From: Cephalopachus bancanus
Lineage: Eukaryota > Chordata > Mammalia > Primates > Tarsiidae
NCBI GenBank assembly: GCA_027257055.1
Contig: JAPVLO010000278.1
Coordinates: 3,720,001 to 3,784,000 of the forward strand
Reading direction: 5' to 3'
DNA length: 64,000 nucleotides
Shown here piece by piece: positions 1 through 10,410 of the stretch (positions within the stretch are counted from its first letter, which is position 1; every line of letters starts with the position of its first letter). The position numbers and the translations under genes were made by a program. The notes beneath the pieces were generated by a model. It saw only the letters and a program-made list of their open reading frames with translations, had not been told where the DNA came from and did not search any database.

Positions 1-89
1 AATTCCGTTTTGCCAGTGAGGATGGGGAAGCACAGAGAGTTTAAGGAACTCCTTCCACTTCTGTGGCAGACAGATTTTATTTATGCAAC

Positions 90-775
90 ATAAAGGTATT
101 TTATTTTTCTTGGGAAAATAAGAAGACTATAGTTCCCAGGCTTTCTTGCTACTAGACTGTGGCCATGCAGCTGAGTTATGTCCTGTGGACTATGAATGGA
201 ATGGATATATCCCACTCCTGAGCCAGGCTATAAATCCCCTCTGTGACTTTCCATGCTAGTTGTTCCCATTTGGGTGTATCATTCATTCTGAAGATGGGGG
301 TACCACAGGACAGAAGAAGCTTGGGTTTCTGAATGACTGTTGGGAACAGAAACTTCTGCCATGCCCTGCAGTCCCATATGTGACTGGGACATAATAGAGA
401 AATAAACCTTAGGGTGCCCGCCTTTGGGAGGCTGAGGTGAGTGGATTGCCTGAGCCCACGGGTTCGAGACCCGCCTGGGCAGCGAGACCTCATCTCTACA
501 ATAAATCAAAAAATCAGCCGGGCATGGTAGCGCATGCCTGTAATTCCAGTTACTTGGAAGGCTGAGGCGGAAGGATCACCGGAGCCCAGCAGTTTGAGGC
601 TGCGGTGGCTGGGAGCGGCCACTGCACTCCAGTCTGGGCGACAGAGTGAGATTCCAACTCAAATAAAAAGTAAATAAATTTAAAAAAAAAAAACCTTAGG
701 GTGTTAAAGCACTGAGATTGTGGGTTGTTGTTACAACTGATGTTGATTTTGCTGACTAAGTAAATTTCATTCAAC
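90..775 (+). mobile_element. MaLR-like LTR (MLT1 type), split by an Alu
   Basis: The left part (to 416) and right part (from 691) make one solo LTR of roughly 400 bp once the Alu is removed. The 3' end has the typical layout: an AATAAACCTT-type polyadenylation region, then a run resembling TTAAAGCACTGAGATTGTGGG and a final TTGTTACA-like stretch. No internal retroviral sequence follows. The family assignment is from memory; the 5' edge is uncertain. Confidence 0.6.
417..690 (+). mobile_element. Alu dimer, lineage-type, 5' truncated
   Basis: The copy begins within the left arm (CGCCTTTGGGAGGCTGAGG) and so lacks about the first 30 bases, including the Pol III A box. Its right arm contains the GTGGCT-GGGAGC-GGCCAC hairpin and the CCAACTC tail start shared with other young Alus here. 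Perfect 13-bp target-site duplications (AAACCTTAGGGTG) lie at 404-416 and 691-703, showing L1-type insertion into the LTR. Confidence 0.95.
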
Positions 776-1044
776 TAGTGAATAGAGGCACTGGAATTTG
801 ACCTCTGAGATTGACTCCAAAACTCATGCTTGGGTCTCTGACTTGGAGGAGTTCACAGTGTGACTTGGGAAGACAGATGGGTATATTGTTAGGTTCGGTG
901 AGGTGCTGGGGTCCCACAACAGAAGAATATATAACACGCAATGTGGTTTAGAGGAGGTAATGGTCAATTTTGAAAATATGAGAAAGTGCTGGCCAGCAGT
1001 GGGGAAACATGACATTATACCAGATATTTTTAGAATACAAAGAA

Positions 1045-1760
1045 GTTTAAGACAAAGTCCCTGTCCTCCAATACCTTATAACCAGACAATGGAAACAGAA
1101 CAAGTACAAAGGAAATAGGTAACAGTGGGAGGCAGTGTAATGTGTGTTAAAGGGTTAGACTAAACGACAAACAAAGTTGAGTGACATCTGGAGTGGGCAG
1201 GGAAGAGGCTTCAAGGAAGAGAGCAACTCCAAGCCAGAACTGGAAGGACAAACAGGATTTGAGTTGGTGAAAGAAAGACACAGGAAGTATTTCAAGGGAG
1301 AGAAACAGTAAGAGAAAAGGCAATGGAGAAATTTCTCATTTAACAAATGCATTAAGCATCTGTGGAGTGCCAGGGAGTTCACCCTAAACTTGAAACACAA
1401 AGATCCTGTCCTCAAGGACTGACTCTGTGGTTAGAGGGAGTGAGCATGCCTCTAGATCAGTAATCACAGTGAAGAATGTTCTCAGAGTGGTGCAAAGTAT
1501 AGAGGGAGCACAGAGGACAGAGAAGACCAGGAAGGATTTGTGAGGATTAGGCCCACGGGACAGAGAACTTCACAGGGTCCTGAGAAAAGAGTAGTGATTC
1601 TCCAGGCTGATAAAGTGCAGGCAGGGAGAACCATTCCAAGACAAGGAAGTAGCCTCTGCCAAGGAACCAAGAATAGCATGGTTTGTCCGTGGGTGGTAAT
1701 ACAGTCATGAAGCTAGAGTAGAGAGTCACACTGGATGGAGCCATGGGAAGGGAGGTTGGA
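1045..1760 (-). repeat. L2-related ancient repeat, antisense, degenerate
   Basis: Diverged stretches resemble the antisense L2 3' region: a phrase like 'gatcctgtcctcaaggactga', then 'gggagaaccattccaagac...ggaa' near 1630. The match is patchy and the edges are uncertain. Two antisense open frames of 65 codons overlap here and look like chance. Confidence 0.4.
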
Positions 1761-2239
1761 AAAAGAGGCAGAAGAGAAGAGGAATATTTTTAAAGCCTAG
1801 GTGAAGAATATACTGTACATGAAATACAATAGTTGGGAAATGTTCATCGCATCAATAAGTGTTATGAGGTAATGGTGCAGGCAAGTTGTGCCTCTAGAAG
1901 CGTGTGTAGAATTCAGACATCACTTTCCTCCAATGGAGGCACGTTAGAAGAGGAGATGCAATTTCAACATTGCTTAAAAATTTGGAAGAAAAAGTGTCAG
2001 TCAGGTTAGGAGTCAGAGAGCTAGGAGTGGCAGAGATAGAGGTACATGGAGGGGTGGGGAGAAAAAGGTGTGAACAGTAGAGAGAATGGTCAGGAGACTT
2101 TAATAGTGGAGGTGACTAAAGGTGGAAAACTAGGTACAGCATCCAGGTATCAGCTGTTTTCTCCTGCTTTCTCCTAAAAGTAATGAATTATTTACTACCA
2201 TTTCCACATGTGTTTATGATTTAGCCATGAACTATAAAT
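1761..2239. other. Unannotated sequence
   Basis: I see no repeat or gene signal. The sequence is purine-rich with scattered GAGAG-like runs, possibly more decayed L2-type material. Confidence 0.4.
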
Positions 2240-3312
2240 GAAAGATTACAAATTGGACATTCTCAAAATTTAAAATGTCTTTGTTCTAAAACCACTTTTA
2301 GGAAAATGAAAAAATAAGCCACAGACTAGGATGAAATATTTGTGATAAACATATATGATAAAGGGGTTTTATTCATAATACATAACGAAAACCCAAAACT
2401 CAACAATAAGGAAACAAATGGCCCAGTTAAAAAGCAGGCAAAACATTTGAATGGATTCTTCACCCAGGAAAGTTATGTGTGGCAAATAAACAAATGAAAA
2501 GATATCAAACATCCCTACTCATAGGCAGGATGCAAATTAAAGCCACGATAATATAGCACTACACACTATTGCAATGGTCCAATTTTTAAAAAGAAAAGAA
2601 AAAGACAATACCAAATGTTGGTAAGCATGCAGACCAAACAAGAGACTCTCATACATTGCTGACGGAAATGCAAAAGGGTACAGTCCCTTTGGAAACCAGC
2701 TGGCAGTTTGTACATAACATTAAATATACACCTACCATATAGCCAGCAATTTTGTTCCTAGGTTTTTAAACCAAGAGAAATGAATACTCATGCCTATATA
2801 AAAATCTGTGTGCAAATATTTGTGGCAACGTTATTCATAATCATCAAAAACTAGAAGCAATCTGAATGTGCATCAACTGGTGAATGGATATGGATAAACC
2901 AGTTGTAGAACATCCATACCATAAAATATTATGCAGCAATAAAAAAGAGCAAACTTCTGATAAATGTAACAACACAGATAAACCCTAGCATTTTACTAAA
3001 TAAAGGAAGCCAGACTCAAAGATCTAGATTCTCTGTGATTCTACTTATGTGACATTCTGGAAGTGGCAAAATTATTGGAAGGAGGAATAGATCAATGATT
3101 GCCAGGGGCTGAGATTGTGGAAGGAAACTGAGTACAAAGAGCTAAGAGAGAACTTCCTGGGGTGGTAGAAATCTTCTAGATCATGATGACTGTAGTAGTT
3201 TGCACAGCTGTTTATGTTGTCAAAAGTCATAATACTGTTCCCTTAATACAATGAATCTCATTCCATATAAACCATACCTCAGCGATTGTGACTTAAAAAG
3301 CAACAACAACAC
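2240..3312 (+). mobile_element. Old L1 (L1ME type), ORF2 C-terminal part and 3' UTR
   Basis: The order matches an L1 tail: a segment near 2400-2480 corresponding to 'CCAGTTAAAAAGCAGGCAAAACA', the 'ATTGCTGACGGAAATGCAAAAG' and 'ATTATGCAGCAATAAAAAAG' regions, then the 'TGATTGCCAGGGGCTGAG' 3' UTR typical of L1ME. Frameshifts and stops are frequent, so it is dead. The divergence suggests an insertion well before the primate radiation. Confidence 0.85.
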
Positions 3313-4639
3313 CAGTGCAGAGAGGCATGTCTTCCTGAAAGGCAACACTGGAGCCTACAGAGTGTCTTTGGACATGCAGTTTATGCCTCTTCTCAAGTGG
3401 CCATTGGCTGACTCTTTTTAGGTATGGGCTTGAATGAAATATAGAATAGCACACAAAACAGGCTTTCCAAACCACTGGAAACCCAGCAGGGGCTTCATAA
3501 TTTCTACATAGAAGGAATTATGCATTGCAAACTGAATGGAAGAAGGGTCTAGGAAATTTATGTTGAAGCAGCTTTTCACAGCAGGCCTATTATTCTTATT
3601 CAAGTTGTATAACACAGATCAATAAGAACAGCAAAAACTCCCAAAAAAGCTTCATTTACACTCCACATAGGACTAAGAAATTATCAATTGTCCTTACTAA
3701 TGTATATTTTTTAAAAACGTAAAGTTCCCCAAAGGAGAATGAGCCACCCCACAGCGCCCTCGCCGAAGTCAGCTTCTGCTGCATTCACCTACAGAAGAAA
3801 TGAGCTGCCTTTACCTGAAAACGCAAGGGTCCTAACCTCTAGCTTCCCTCTTCACACACACTCCCCAAGGAAGAGACTCTCTTGGGGGCAGGACCTCAGA
3901 CAGGAACATGTACAACTCCAGGAACTGGGAGTATTCAAAGGCCTTGGTGCTGACCCAGCCCTTGAAGAGACTCCGAGGGAGGTCGCCTCTAACACAAAGC
4001 GTGTCACACTGCTAGTGAGAGTCTCAGAAAACATTCCCTTTTTTCCTAAGACATCTGAGGGAAATATTTTACAAATTGAAGTATGTTTTCCTGGAGGGGA
4101 CCATTTCTTCATCTCATTTGATTATCCATGAGGGTTTAAGTACCATAGTTTAAAGGGGTTTCACTAGAATACATTTTTGAGTCAAACGGTGATGAAATCC
4201 CAACAGGCCACCAACTGCTTCACTTTAGAGCACACCATGAGCAATTGGAATTAAAATGGGACCAGGGAAGAGAATCTATGCAAAGATAAAGCCAGCTGAA
4301 AGGTCAAAACGCATGGGAACAAGTCACCCACGTGGTGGTAGAACGTTCACAGCTCCAGGAAAACATCAGTTAAAAGTATTAGCTGCAAATATTTCCTGAG
4401 GAACTAACACTGAAATCCTCCACTGCCTCTCCCTATTTACCTAGGTGTTTTAATTTGCACCTAATGCAAAATGCTTTTCTTCATAGTCTTGGCTTCTCAT
4501 TTGCTTTATTCCTCTCTAGGCAGAGTAATGACTGGATGCTTTAAAACATATGGCTGTTTTGACAACTTGGAATAAAATAAGTGAGTTACCTCTTTATCAC
4601 TAAGGAACCCTATAATTTGGTAATTTGGCACTCAGCTTC
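3313..4639. other. Unannotated, largely repeat-free segment
   Basis: No mobile element is recognised. It contains an open frame of 130 codons on the plus strand (3739-4131), with a competing 86-codon frame on the minus strand at 3852-4112. No family motif is visible in either. The part from 4140 to 4560 is moderately AT-rich and would be worth checking for conservation. Confidence 0.4.
3739..4131 (+). other. 130-codon open frame, probably not a gene
   Basis: An ATG follows a purine-rich stretch and the frame stays open for 130 codons to TGA. The predicted protein shows no recognisable domain, signal peptide or membrane segment. There is no promoter or polyadenylation context, and no splice structure could be traced. 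Open frames of this length are not rare by chance in 64 kb read in six frames. I list it only because it is among the longest frames not explained by a repeat. Confidence 0.12.
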
Positions 4640-5300
4640 CTTCAATGAGAATTCAGCTCAACTGAGCATTAGCCATGCCTCACACGTAGTGCCATGCACT
4701 GCGTTTAGAGAGGTAAAGAGAGACACAGCCCTGCTTTAAGGAGCTCATAGTCTAGAATAGAGTGCAGGTATGCAAGCACATTAGAGTACATCATGATAAG
4801 TGATACAGCAAAGGTTTGCACAGTATGCTGGGGAGGAAATGAGTGTCTCTGTCTGGGAGGTGTCTTTGAAGCTGCCTACTCAGTCTACCATTTGAAGGAT
4901 GCCTAGTGGCTCCCCAAGTAAACAAGGGTGGAAAAGCATTTCAGACAGAGGAGATAGCATGTGCAGAGGTGAGAAACGTTGACAGCATGATGCATTTCAG
5001 GGACCACAAGAACTTATTTTAGGACCAACAGGTGTATGGTGGAAGAGTAATATGAGAGAAGAAATCAAAGGCCAGGTCACAAAGAACTTTGTCTGCCTTG
5101 TGAAGGAATTTGGACCTCACCAGTGTGTAGTGGGGACATCAGGACAAAGGTTCTAAGCAGAGGACAAACATAATCATATTTCTATTTTAGAAAGATTACT
5201 CTATCAGCAGAGGAAATGTCAGAGCCAGAACTCAAGTCCATGGTGGAAGGAACAGGAAGAAAAGGATTCATTAAAGAGATATCAAAGAAATGGAACCAGC
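4640..5300 (-). repeat. L2-related repeat, antisense
   Basis: Antisense L2 phrases appear in order: 'cctgctttaaggagctcatagtctag' near 4730, 'gataagtgatacagc', 'aagcatttcagacagaggagatagcatgtgcagaggtgag' near 4940, 'cacaaagaactttgtctgcctt', and 'agaaagattactctatc' near 5190. Divergence is high, consistent with great age. Confidence 0.65.
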
Positions 5301-5440
5301 CTGTGTGGCAGTGTGGTACTCAAGAAGAGGCGGAAGTCTGGAGAAGTCTCAAGTTTCTAAGTGCAGAGGCTCTGTGTTTTATGATGCCACCCAATGAGAT
5401 GGGAAATACAGAAGAAAGTCAAAGGGTGGAGGTCGGTGGC

Positions 5441-5764
5441 ACGATCTGAATGTTTGTGTCCCCTGGAAATCCATAGTTTGAAACCTAATCCCCAATGACA
5501 TGATAATAAGAGGTGGGATTTCTGGGAGGTGGCTGGGTCATGAGGGCAGAGCCCTCATGAGGGGAATTCGTGTGCCTGAGGGAGCTTGTCAGGTCCCACC
5601 ACATGAGGGTTCTGCAAGAAGGTGCCATCTGTGAGGAAGGAGCCTTTGTCAGACACCTGATCACCTGGCATTTTGATCTTAGAGCTCCCAGCCTCCAGAA
5701 CTGTCAGAAATAAATTTCTCCTTTTTGCACATTGGCCAGTCTAAGGGATTTTGTTCTCTCAGCT
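5441..5764 (+). mobile_element. MaLR solo LTR (MLT1A/MST-like)
   Basis: The copy runs from 'TGAATGTTTGTGTCCCC' through 'AACCTAATCCCCAATG', 'GGTCATGAGGGCAGAGCC' and 'CAGCCTCCAGAACTGT' to an AATAAATTTCTC polyadenylation region and 'GGGATTTTGTT'. This is the standard MaLR LTR order at near-normal length (about 320 bp). No internal region is attached, so it is a solo LTR. Confidence 0.85.
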
Positions 5765-8458
5765 CTAACGAAGATACTAGAGAAGATGATTATTCAGTTT
5801 GGGGTAAACTGAGTTTTCTATGTTGGTGGAGATATCTGAGAGGTAGTTCTTTAAAACCTTACAGTGAAAAATCACCCAAAGAGAAGGTGAGAAGAGCAGA
5901 AAACCCAAGCAGACCCCAGAGGAAGCCACTCTACTGAGGACGCTGAGCACAAGAACAGCAGGTCCACATGAGGGGTGCATCCATACCAGCGATCTTCAGG
6001 TCCTCGTTAGCGGTTTAATCAACGCTTTCGCAAACAAAATCTCAGCTGAAGCCCAGAATGCAAAACAGAATTCCAGCGGCTCTCCGGGAGGGAACCTCAC
6101 CAAGCCCAAACCCCTTTCCTTCACCATTAGCTGACAGTACAGCCTCAAAAGCACAGGACAGCGTGGTGCCGTGGGAATCAGGGAGCATAGGCACTCCTCA
6201 GTAGAAGGCTTGAGGCACAGGCCTTACCCCAAAGGTGGGCACAAAAAAATAAAAACGATACACTGTAGTTACAAAAGATGCAAGACAAATCTAGGTTTGG
6301 GTGTGTTGCATCATTGACAGGTATCAACATAGAGCACAGATTATTAGCACCAGAGGATGACTTCTTTGTCTTCTATTATAGAAACATAGTTAGGTCGCTG
6401 ATTAGTTAGCCAGGTTAAGTCAGGCCACAGTCTACAGTGTGCCTGAGAGAGGCCCAAGTGTCTAGTCTAGGATTCTTATTTCTTTATTCATTTCACTCCA
6501 ATTTCCCTGGAACTCAACCCAGAATGGAAATCGAAGTCTGAGGTAGAATGTTCAATTCCATCATTGGAGGTGGGAGCCATGGGTTTTGACTTCTGTAGCA
6601 CAATGCTGGGCTCCCTGGAAACACTAACCAAACACTTCCTGCATGAATGGCAGAGCACATCTGAAAAAGACCTGGACTCTTTCAGAACCTGAGCTGCTCT
6701 CCTTAGGATGGGGGACCTTCTCATCAGAGAGAACCTCTTCACTTATTCAGCATTAAACCCCTAAAACACCTCCTTAAACCAAGGGGGATGGCACTTGAGA
6801 AGTACTGAGGATTGTGTCTGTCAGATGGCAAAGCCATCAGGGGAAGATTGTGGATGATGGTCTGCCTAGCACTGTGGAAGGCCAACCTTCAATGGTCCAA
6901 GAAAGTCTCACGAGACTATCTGTGCCAAGGTGTCAGGACCAGTTACGAGACTGGAATGGAAGCTCGATCTCTAAGTGAGTAGAGGCCGTAGAAACATGGT
7001 TGGAAATGGGGACCCAGGGCATGGCACTCCTGGCCCTTCCATGCCATATGGCTTCTCACTGCTAGAGTATCCCAGCAGGAGTCGGCCACATCATAAAAAT
7101 AGGAGGTGAGCCTGAAAGATTTATTATCCACCAACCTCAAAGGCCAGGCTCAGAAAGACACTGGAAGAGGAAGGAGGAGCAGGCAAGCAATTTGCCTTTT
7201 CATTTATCTTACTCTTCTGGATGAAATTAACTTTTGGCTTGCTGTAGCACAATTTCCCTCTAAGTTTGCTGCTGGAGAAGTTGGTGACTTATTGCTTGCT
7301 GTGGCTTGCCACCCCGCAGAGTTTTTTCCCTCTTGTATGTATGCATGTTTCTCTTTTATACCAGTGGAGTGAAGATGAGGGTTTTCATCCTTAGCCTGAC
7401 ACAGAATCCTCCATTCGAATAAGTAGTACTGACACAGACGATGGGGCTGTAAGATGGGGTAGGTATACAAATCAATTTTCTGTCCAAAGAAATCCAGGAC
7501 TGTTTCTTTGACAGAGGTAATTTAAATAGGCAGGGTGGAAAAATCCAAACAAAATCTGACTTGAGAGAAGGAAATTCCACTTTCGATGTTACCAAGTATC
7601 ATATGTGGATTTTGAGAATCAAATATAAAACAGACACTAGCTAAAGATTGCTCAACTTCCAAAAGCCCTGGCAAATAACCTACATGAATTGATGCCCTCC
7701 TAATGCTGTTCTGGAATCCTGTTAGTGGAACAGCACGTGCCACAAGAATCCAGGAATTTCTATATCTGCAACACAAATACAAGTAATGTTCTCAGTATTC
7801 AGTCTTCTTAGTCTAATAGGAGTTGGTTTAGGGAGTGGAGTCTATGACGGTTTCTTTTTGTTGGCTTTTTAAAGTAAAGGACTGAAAGCCAAAAAAGAAT
7901 CTCACAAGCCGCCCTGGGAATGTGTCTCCATGTGGGTCTCAGGTGTTGGACCTGATCTACTAAGTAGCATTTGGGGGAAAACAGACGGACAAAGGAAGGT
8001 CAGGACAAGATGTTCAGCCTGGGTTGTATGTCACAGCATTCAGCATGGTAGAGTATAGAGACAGCTATGAGTAATCAGGATATGGATGTGGGTTAATCTT
8101 ATGGTGTTAAAAAAATCAGAAAGATGGGGCAGGAGGCAGAGACATTTAGACTTTCTGCCTTCTCACTGAGGCATCTTAATCTCGTCCCCAGATCTCAGAG
8201 CAAGTGGTAGCAGGAATGCCTATAACCAGGACTCTTGCTCCCAGCCAGGCCAGCCTCGGGCAGTGTCTTGATTTGACCTTCCCAAGGAGGCTGAAGGGAA
8301 GGAATGTGATCACAGTGACAGCATCTAGCCTCTCTGTCTACCTGCCTCATCCTTGAAGCCATGAACTGAAGTCTTACTCCAGCTCACGGAGGCTGGGGAA
8401 CAATAACCAGATCATAAGAGCTGCCATTTACTCAAGCTCTACACAGGCATTCTATGTA
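5765..8458. other. Unannotated DNA, no gene recognised
   Basis: This 2.7-kb stretch shows no familiar SINE, LINE or LTR. Open frames reach only 88 codons and overlap on opposite strands, as chance frames do. It may include a very old DNA transposon around 6700-7000, but I cannot identify one. Confidence 0.35.
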
Positions 8459-8775
8459 TGGTTGACACTTGACCAAAATGGGCTTGAACTATGCAGGTCC
8501 ACTTATGTGTGGATGTTTCTCAGTGAAAGTTACACCTAGTGTGCCTGCCTCTCCTACCTCCCCTTCCACCTCTTCTGCCTTTGCCACCCCTAAGGCAGCG
8601 AGGTCAACCTTCCTCTTCCTCCTCCTCTTCAGCCTAGTCAATGTGAAGACTATGAGAATGAAGACTTTTATGATGATTCACTTTCACTTACTGACTACAA
8701 AATGTATTTCCTCTTCCTTATGATTTCCTTCATAAAACTGTATTTTCTATAGCTTACTTTATTATAAGAATACAG
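8459..8775 (+). mobile_element. Tigger/MER44-type DNA transposon fragment
   Basis: It starts at a degenerate terminal repeat ('GGTTGACACTTGACC...GGGCTTGAAC') followed by 'CAGGTCCACTTATGTGTGGAT', the pyrimidine-rich 'CCTACCTCCCCTTCCACC' part, 'GACTTTTATGATGATTCACTT' and 'CTTACTTTATTATAAGAATACAGTA'. It stops abruptly at TA, where the next element begins in the opposite orientation. The 84-codon frame at 8469-8723 lies wholly inside and is not a gene. Confidence 0.75.
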
Positions 8776-8962
8776 TACAGTTGACCCTTGAACCATGCAG
8801 GGATTAGGCCCCCCGCAAACATTTGAAAATCTGAGTATAACTTTTGACTCCCCAGACTCACTACTCATAGTCTACCATCAATCAGAAACCTTACCAATAA
8901 CATTGTCAATAAATAAGTATTTTGTATGTTATATGCATTTGAAACATATGTGCTCAGGGGCA
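8776..8962 (-). mobile_element. Second Tigger/MER44-type fragment, inverted
   Basis: A well preserved terminal repeat (CAGTTGACCCTTGAACC) starts immediately after the TA at 8774-8775. It is followed by the reverse complement of the element's 3' part ('AACTTTTGACTCCCC', 'ACCTTACCAATAACATTGTC', 'TTTTGTATGTTATATG'). Tigger elements use TA targets, so insertion into the neighbouring copy is plausible. Confidence 0.7.
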
Positions 8963-9005
8963 CAGAGGTTCTAAAGCCTATCCTCAATTAAAAATGAATT
9001 TCCAA

Positions 9006-9298
9006 GCTGGGCTCGGTGGCTCAGCCTATAATCCCGCGCCTTTGGGAGGCTGAGGTGAGTGGATTGCCTGAGCCTGCGGGTTCAAGATCCGCTTGGGCAG
9101 CGAGACCTCATCTCTACAATAAATCAAAAAATCAGCCAGGCGTGGTAGTGCATGCCTGTAATTCCAGCTACTTGGAAGGCTGAGACGGAAGGATCACCGG
9201 AGCCCAGCAGGTTGAGGCTGCGGTGGCCGGGAGCGGCCACTGCACTCCAGTCTGGGCGACAGATTGAGACTCCAACTCAGAAAAAAAAAAAAAAAAAG
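9006..9298 (+). mobile_element. Alu dimer, lineage-type, full length
   Basis: Complete from 'GCTGGGCTCGGTGGCTCAGC' to an A tail. The left arm carries a Pol III B-box region inside a T-arm-like hairpin (9076-9092). The right arm contains GTGGCC-GGGAGC-GGCCAC at 9223-9240, and the tail starts CCAACTC. Compared with human Alu the A-box region has one base fewer (CTCAGCC against CTCACGCC). No clean target-site duplication was found. Confidence 0.93.
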
Positions 9299-9717
9299 AA
9301 TATCTATAGAGGCAGCAGTAAAAACCACCTACACCCCCAAACATTCATATTGTCTCCTGGCCCTATACTCACACTTCACACTATGATCTCTCTTACCTCA
9401 TTCCACAGCAAGTCATATGGGAGAGTTCTGGCTCTTATTGCTGCATGCTGGTTTCTTTTGAAGAAGGAATATCCAGGGTCTGAGCCAAATAGATAAGGGG
9501 GCAGACAGGCAGACAGCAGATCAGGTGGGTTCCCCTGGGTCATAGAACTGTGATCACAGATGAAGCCCCAGATCCATCCTGCTTTCAACCCATTATCCTT
9601 AGAATGACTGCATTAGGCTGGTATTCTGATCATCAGAAGGATCTTACCAAAGTACAAGTATTTCCTTGGCATGCAGTGTTAACCCAGGGACACTTATTTA
9701 CTCAGTCGTTTTGAAAG
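9299..9717. other. Unannotated DNA
   Basis: No repeat or gene recognised. A small GGCAGACAGGCAGACAGCAG run sits at about 9500-9520. Confidence 0.35.
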
Positions 9718-9930
9718 GCCGCATAGCACAGCAGTTAAGAATATGGGCCAGATTAAGTTCAAATCTTGACTCAACCACATACTATCTGTAATCTTGGCTT
9801 AATTTCTTTGTGCCTCAGTTTTTTAATCTGAAAGTAAGGATGACAATGCTAATAATAGTGCCTATACCATAGGGAAGTTAAAAAGATTAATGGATTGGCT
9901 GCCTGTAAAGATCTTAGAAACATGAGTTTG
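9718..9930 (+). repeat. MIR SINE
   Basis: Sense-strand MIR order is clear: 'AGCAGTTAAGAATATGGGCC', 'AATCTTGACTCAACCAC', 'TTTCTTTGTGCCTCAGTTTTTTAATCTG', 'AATAATAGTGCCTATACC', and a diverged 3' part. The copy is about 20-25% diverged by eye. Confidence 0.8.
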
Positions 9931-10310
9931 CTATATCAAAAGTACTTTGCTTTCTGGCACAAGGATCTACCAAAAAAATTCCTAAGACCCACCTCAGAGA
10001 AACTTAAGTTCTTCAAAGAGAAATAAGATATGCACATTCACACTGAAATTCTAGGTCCTCAGTTGTAAGTGCTGTAAGAAAGGTACAAGGAAATGTTAAG
10101 GGAGTTTTGAGGAAGAATTATTTCTTCCAAAGAGTTGAGCAGGGACTGGGAAAACTTTGGAGAACCAGGTCTCAGAAAGTGATAGGAATTACATATGCAA
10201 CTATGGAAAATTTGGGCACACTGCAAAAAGGAATTGTATGATCAAATACAAAGAGGCAGAAGGACCCGAGGTTTGTGTGAGGAAGAAACAATAATTTAGT
10301 TGGTTAGTGC
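9931..10310. other. Unannotated DNA, possibly decayed L2
   Basis: Phrases such as 'gtgctgtaagaaaggtacaagg' and 'gaggaagaattatttcttcc' faintly recall antisense L2, too weakly to call. Confidence 0.3.
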
Positions 10311-10410
10311 AGGGGAGATTTTTAAAATACCAATGCTTCAGCCTCACCCCATGCTCCTAGATTCTGATTTAATTGGTCTCCACAGGGTCTGAGCTTCAGT
10401 AAGGCAGTAA
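10311..10410. mobile_element. hAT-Charlie fragment (MER5-like)
   Basis: 'TTTTTAAAATACCAATGCTTCAGCC' followed by 'AGATTCTGATTTAATTGGTC' matches the centre of the short non-autonomous hAT elements that recur at 35.7, 36.2 and 40.6 kb. Both terminal repeats are missing. Confidence 0.55.

Noticed and set aside
458..474. tRNA gene suggested by the T-arm-like hairpin
   Set aside because: No acceptor, D or anticodon arms surround it, and it lies at the B-box position of an Alu.
176..509. Two minus-strand frames of 105 and 76 codons
   Set aside because: Both run through the antisense of an Alu and its flanking LTR. Phrases such as SLPKAGTL are typical of translated Alu.
8469..8723. 84-codon frame starting MTKMGLNYAGPLMCG
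   Set aside because: It is wholly inside a Tigger/MER44-type fragment.
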